NCBI RefSeq assembly: GCF_021347895.1
Contig: NC_067136.1
Coordinates: 558,001 to 622,000 of the forward strand
DNA length: 64,000 bases
Origin: Acanthochromis polyacanthus
Taxonomy: Eukaryota; Chordata; Actinopteri; Pomacentridae
Direction of reading: 5' to 3'
The notes beneath the pieces are model-generated. The model made no database searches. It was given only the letters and a program-made list of their open reading frames with translations, and was not told where the DNA came from. The stretch's first letter is position 1. Each line of letters opens with the position of its first letter. Shown here in pieces: positions 58,124-64,000 of this stretch. A program made the translations under genes and the position numbers.

Positions 58124-58701
58124 GTCACGATCTGAGGAGGGCTGGACCCGAGCAGAGAGCCACACCACCAAGGCTGGTTGGAATGAAGTGTTTTATTGCT
58201 GGGGGTGAAATGGTGGCTTGGTGGGGGAAAACCAGGGTGCAGGAGCGGGGGGGTTCCAGGCAGGGACAGAAGGGGTCCAAGTAGGAGTGGGGGTCCAGGC
58301 AGGAGTGGGGGGGTCCAGGCAGGGGAAACCGGTGATGACTGGTCTGGGGAGAGCCGGAGGGGAAGGAGGATGGCGGGGGATCCCGGACAGCTGAACTGTG
58401 AGGAGGCAGGAAAAAACAACGTAAGAAAACCAGGTAGGAACTCAAAACAGATATTGTGAGAGACAAGAGAGTGAACTGAACTGTGTGGTTCTTGTTCAAT
58501 ACTCTGGCAGGGAGTGGAAGGCTGAGCTGGTACTTATTGTAGGGGTGAGTCATTAGTATGATGGTCGTCAGCTGTCCGGGAGCCGTGGAGATAGTTGATT
58601 GCCTGAGTGCAGTCAGCTGAGAAGCCAGACTCCACTCAGGCACCGAGCTGTAGGGGGAGAGACAGCAAGACAGACAGGGCAGAGGAGAAGGGAGCTGTGA
58701 C
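58124..58701. mobile_element. Non-autonomous GTCAC-ended element, copy B
   Basis: Starts GTCACGATCT and ends GCTGTGAC, with flanks 'aagaaat' (left) and 'aagaaaat' (right). Homologous to 14779-15473, but without most of the internal tandem repeat. It appears to lie in an intron of the element-encoded gene. Confidence 0.65.
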
Positions 58702-58753
58702 AAGAAAATGTTTAGATTAGACAATGACAAACAAGTGCGTATAACTTTAATCT

Positions 58754-58942
58754 AAAATGCAATGACATTACCTTCAAATGTAATGGCATTTTTAGGTGGA
58801 CCTCCAAATGTCGCTGAAGCTTCGACGGGATGCTTGGTTTAAACATGCCTTTGGGGCAAAGGGGGCAGTGAAACAAACTGCAGCATGTTGTGCAGCGTTC
58901 TACTGCAGGCTTTCTGACTGACTTAGAAATTGAATGGTGCAT
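58754..58942 (-). pseudogene. C2H2-type exon of the element-encoded gene
   Basis: Minus-strand MHHSISKSVRKPAVERCTTC continues into a zinc-finger-like FHCPLCPKGMF and SKLQRHLEVHLKMPLHLK. The Cys-x2-Cys and His-x3-His pairs are intact. A donor-like GTAATG follows LHLK. It could be a first or second exon. No transposase signature is seen. Confidence 0.45.
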
Positions 58943-59250
58943 CTGAAAAAGATATAAAATTGTGTTATGTGTTTGAATTATAGTACATAAACTTTATTTC
59001 AAATTCATTTATCTTTGCTTACAGTTAAAATGTGAAAAAACTTAATTTCTACATACATTTCTAGGCCTCATTTACACTGCAGGTCTTTTTGCCTAATACT
59101 GACTTGATGTATATATCTGACTTTTTGTACCGCCTGTTTACATCTACTTATAAAAGTGACCTATATCCAATAACTGCATCATTAATTACTCCTACATGAG
59201 TTTGCAACAGCTATACTGACGAAGAACACAAAAAACATGCATTTACTACA

Positions 59251-60083
59251 GTGGCTGACAGGGGCAAATGTACAATATACACAAACGAGCTGCAAATACA
59301 TGAATGCGTTGCATAAACAGAAACGCGCTGCAACAAGAAAACGTTGCATCTACAGACGCGCTGCATAAATGAAAACAAATGCAAAAAGAAAACATTGCAT
59401 ATCCAGTCACACATGAAGTCGGCATGGTTATCAATTCATCAATCAAACTTTATTTATAGAGCACTTTTCATACAAAAGAAATATAGCACAAAGCGCTTTA
59501 CAAAAAAACCAATAAACCAAACAAAAAAAACCACACAGGTCCCCCCATCCCCCACCCCGCCCTGATAGGCCTACATAAACCCACACATCACACCCCCACT
59601 CGCACACATAAAAAGTTATGTTAGGTTATGTCAGAGACAGTGGACATCTAGTTTCCCTAAATGTTTAGGAGTTTTTAAGTCCTTAGCTTTTCAGTCACTG
59701 TGATTATATGGGTGCTGAAGTGGTGTTTTACTACCATCTCCCTGTGTTCTCTCTGTTATTTATGTTTATCCATGGAGATGAGAGAAGACAAACCTTTTCA
59801 TACAGCTTTTCCCTCAACTAACGTTACTTGTCACCATGGTCTGCCTCTCAGGTGAAAAGCTCACTACTGTCACTACTACTTCCACTGTGTGACTGGATAT
59901 GCAGCGTTTTCTTTTTGCATTTCTTTTCATTTATACAGCGCGTCTGTATATGGTGCGTTTTTCTTTTGCAGTGCGTTTCTCTGTTTGCAGTGTTTTCTTT
60001 TTGCAGTGCGTTTCAGTTTATGCAGCGCATTCATGTATTTGCAGCTCGTTTGTGTATATGCACCTCATTTTCCCGTCAGCCAC
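59251..60083. mobile_element. Fold-back MITE with ~195-bp inverted ends
   Basis: Left end starts GTGGCTGACAGGGGCAAATG and the right end finishes 'cccgtcagccac'. The arms carry modules like 'acgagctgcaaatac', 'gcgctgca' and 'gcatatccagtcacac' in mirror order. The interior (59425-59880) includes a SINE-like 'cactttatttatagagcac'-type segment. No functional ORF; frames rich in CSAF are artefacts of the arms. Confidence 0.7.
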
Positions 60084-60312
60084 CATAATTTACACTTTCT
60101 GTGGATAATAAAAATCAACAACTCACCGTAAATGCCAAACGATACAGACGATCACTCGCGTGAAATGGCTTCTTCTTTTGATTTATTTAGCGGTTAGTAA
60201 ACCAACTTCAGGTGTGTTACGGCCACCTACCGGACGCTTATGGTTACTTCCCGTCCTGACAGTGGAGCCTGGACCGGAAGCGACCTCACAGTGGAGGTCT
60301 GCAGCCAGATGC

Positions 60313-60550
60313 CTCTCAACCACACTGAACTGAAACCACACTGCTGTGAGGAGCGTGGGAAGAGTTTCGTTCCACTAGACGATTTAAAGAATCATGGAAA
60401 CCGCCACACATGTAGCGTGAAACCACTTTCCCTGTGAGATATGTGACAGGTTGGTCAGTTCCAATGCTGCATACACATATCACAAAAAAGTGCATACTGG
60501 AGAGATACCCTATAAATGTTAGCACTGAGAAAACATTTACAAAATCATGC
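60313..60550 (+). pseudogene. C2H2 zinc-finger exon remnant, part 2
   Basis: Continues part 1: TELKPHCCEERGKSFVPLDD with LKNHGNRH (Arg in place of the second Cys). After a frameshift comes an intact finger FPCEICDRLVSSNAAYTYHK ending KVHTGEIPYKC, then stops. The fingers use the standard C-x2-C-x12-H-x3-H spacing and the TGE(K/I)PY linker. Confidence 0.75.
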
Positions 60551-61055
60551 TGATTTTTCCTGAACATTTTAAATAACATTTATATTTATCACAGTGCACA
60601 AGACCCCCACCAATAAAAATTACATTTGCCACATGAATCATGATTTTAAAACGTTTTAATATTGCAATTTTGATAATGCTTAAGTGAGGACTGGTGACTC
60701 CTATCTCAGAGGTGGTTGAAGGATATTAATGTGTAACGTTTATTAAATCTATCCTAACACATCAGAGCAAAAGAACACAACAATCAGAGTATTATTTAAC
60801 AGTAGATCATTCAGGTTAGTAGCACAACACATCAGCCATAATAATCTTCATGTAGAAACTATAGTACTGAGAAATAAAAGATCTGCTTTCATCTATTCCA
60901 AGAAATACGCCTAAAAAAGTACTCATTCTGCTCATTTAAAGTTTCATTTGAATGCTGGAAATCAAAACCAAACACAGAGATGTACAAAGAGGCAACCAGG
61001 AGATACTGAACAACAACAAACAGATGTAAGAAAAATTAAAAAAAAAAGAGAAGCA
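60551..61055. other. Spacer without recognised genes
   Basis: AT-rich; nothing supported. Confidence 0.4.
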
Positions 61056-61370
61056 GAATGAACACAGACAAAACAAAGACACAAAAATATTTTTAAACAA
61101 AAACCAAGAGACACAAAATTACGACAAACAGAGACAAAGAGATGGAATCATCGACTCCAAACTAACCGATGTCAAAGAAGTTGTCAGAGTTTCTGAATTT
61201 TGTTCAAAATGATGGACGGAAAGCGAGCTTGTCTTTGTGGTCATTTTGTCTTTTTTGGGTGATTTTGTTTATTTTAAGACTGCTTTGTGTCTCTTTGTCA
61301 TCATTCTGTGTCCCGTTGTGGCGATTTTGTGTCTCTTTGTTGTCATTTTGCGTCTGTTTGTGGTGATCAG
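61056..61370. repeat. Minisatellite of 'gtctctttgtggtcatttt' type, partly inverted
   Basis: The 61225-61370 part repeats 'tttgtgtctctttgt' and 'tcattttg' modules on the plus strand. The 61060-61145 part has the reverse-complement modules ('gagacacaaaattac', 'gacaaacagagacaaag'). Confidence 0.6.
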
Positions 61371-61770
61371 GGGGGTATTCCATGAAGCTGGCTAAAACAG
61401 GCTGGGCTTACGCCGGTAAGCGTGGCTTGAATAAGCGGCAACTTTAATCTCAGCTGCAAGTAGTTCCATGAACGAGGCTCAGCTGTTTTTCAGAGACGCT
61501 TATTCAAGCCAGGCTGATCCAAGCTGCGGCTGAGCGCGCGTCCGGGGGAGATAAAAGCCCCGACGTGTCGATCGTCGAAATGATGATATTATGTCTAAAA
61601 ACAGAGCGGAGACTTTCTCTTCGGCGGAGCAGAAACTTCTCACGGAGTTGTATGAGGACTACAGGGAGATTATCACAAGAAAAGGCAACACGGTTGATAA
61701 ATAAAGCTCCAGACGCTGCCTGGCAAAGCATTGCCGACTGTTTAAATGCGTGTTTATTTTCTTTTTAATG
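61371..61770 (+). pseudogene. Harbinger-type Myb/SANT-like gene relic with element end
   Basis: The left part ('ggtattccatgaagctggc') resembles the ends of fish Harbinger elements. An ATG at 61591 opens MSKNRAETFSSAEQKLLTEL and YEDYREIITRKGNTVDK, stopping at 61702-61704. A frameshifted continuation reads INKAPDAAWQSIADCLNAC. This matches the Myb/SANT-like DNA-binding partner protein of Harbinger elements. Truncated and frameshifted. Confidence 0.6.
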
Positions 61771-61988
61771 AAGCACTTAGTCTGAGCGTACACACGCACA
61801 CGTCTGAAAATTTAGTTTTCAGAGGGCAAGTTTTTGACACTGATTAGGGATAACCCACAACTGCAGTGGTTAATGACTTTTTTTTCCTCACCCTGACGTT
61901 TGTCACACTACTGTGGCCCAGAGGAGATCAATCTGATGAAATAAAGCTTTTTAAAACCCATTGAAGACATTTTTTATGTGTGTATAAA
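61771..61988. other. Short spacer
   Basis: Nothing supported. Confidence 0.4.
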
Positions 61989-61989
61989 C

Positions 61990-62016
<27 letters not shown>
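61989..62016 (+). repeat. (TA)n microsatellite, left of Tc1
   Basis: TA run into which the Tc1 element appears to have inserted; it continues at 63650-63684. Confidence 0.9.

Positions 62017-63649
<1,633 letters not shown>

Positions 63650-63684
<35 letters not shown>
63650..63684 (+). repeat. (TA)n microsatellite, right of Tc1
   Basis: Pure TA run after the right end of the element. Confidence 0.95.
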
Positions 63685-63690
<6 letters not shown>

Positions 63691-64000
63691 AAGAGGCTAC
63701 AGCCTGGTTTTGTGTAATGTGATGGTGGTTTTCACTTTTTACTCTGGTAGGCCTAATTCATGTTCTTGATTTGACAAATATATATCCACCATAGATGAAT
63801 AAAGCAGCAGGTAACACCTAAAACCAAAGTAGGAATACTTTGGAAAAAAGGGGCAACTTCATGTGGAGATGTTTCATCAAACACTCAAACTTTGAATGAG
63901 AAAGCCGAAAAAAACATGTAGGCCTACAGAGGAGATGTCATTTTTATTAGAGATGATAGTGCTACTGTGCCCTGTCACTACCCGATCCGTCCCGGAAACC
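63685..64000. other. Window end without recognised genes
   Basis: Nothing supported. Confidence 0.4.

Larger units (their letters stand above)
55868..60312. mobile_element. 4.4-kb element with 65-bp inverted ends
   Basis: Left end 55868-55932 starts GCATCTGGCTGCAGACCTCC. Right end 60248-60312 is its reverse complement with one mismatch; the outer 39 bp are perfect. It interrupts the zinc-finger remnant. It contains minus-strand coding remnants (58942 to 57204), a GTCAC element, a fold-back MITE and an L2-like LINE scrap. Any TSD is masked because the outermost bases are themselves inverted. Superfamily not assigned. Confidence 0.7.

Noticed and set aside
58196..58459. Gly/Arg-rich ORF on the plus strand and a Pro-rich one on the minus strand
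   Set aside because: Low-complexity sequence of the GTCAC element; not conserved between its two copies.
59828..60131. Cys/Phe-rich ORFs
   Set aside because: They come from the inverted arm of the fold-back MITE.

Overview
This window is vertebrate, almost certainly teleost fish, nuclear DNA. Genes are split by GT-AG introns, CA/GT microsatellites are frequent, and the repeats are typical of fish: Tc1/mariner, PIF/Harbinger, piggyBac-like TTAA MITEs, RTE, L1/Tx1 and L2-like LINEs, solo LTRs and dispersed GC-tailed repeats. There are no bacterial operons, CRISPR arrays or phage genes.

1-47.7 kb is a tandem array of four related genes. Each encodes a small type I membrane protein: signal peptide, one V-set Ig domain of the BTN/MOG/B7 type, a short Gly/Asp-rich stalk, one transmembrane helix and a short cytoplasmic tail. 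Every gene has a leader exon, a V exon and a TM/tail exon, all joined in phase 1. The V exons start at 2012, 21170, 34028 and 44256. Gene 1 (138-2777) and gene 2 (18481-21890) have short tails. Gene 3 (31144-34646) has lost its tail to a stop codon. Gene 4 (42441-45597) has a tail built of thirteen 15-residue acidic, proline-rich repeats. Four further leader exons (16763, 29149, 29688 and a start-less one at 40525) have no V exon of their own. A 156-bp block with an open frame on the minus strand recurs behind genes 1, 2 and 3 and is far better conserved than its flanks. The introns and spacers carry dated insertions with target-site duplications (TSDs): an L1-like LINE at 10.8-12.8 kb, solo LTRs at 13.8 and 27.5 kb, a broken Tc1 at 25.7 kb, an intact Tc1 at 32.0 kb and an RTE LINE at 35.6 kb.

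47.7-64 kb is repeat-rich and holds no convincing intact host gene. A 51-bp minisatellite with a 353-bp higher-order period (49.3-50.5 kb) is split by a 4,985-bp insertion with 12-bp perfect inverted ends (50474-55458). Inside that insertion lie an aldh9a1-like exon fragment and a mariner fragment. A decayed C2H2 zinc-finger exon follows, and it is itself split by a 4,445-bp element with 65-bp inverted ends (55868-60312), which carries remnants of a multi-exon C2H2-type gene. A Harbinger Myb-like relic (61.4 kb) and a second intact Tc1 transposase (62.2-63.3 kb, minus strand) close the window.

Functionally, the Ig genes look like a young, fast-changing family of cell-surface ligands or receptors. 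No tyrosine motif is visible in any tail, so signalling, if any, would be through a counter-receptor or partner. All functional statements are inference from domain architecture.
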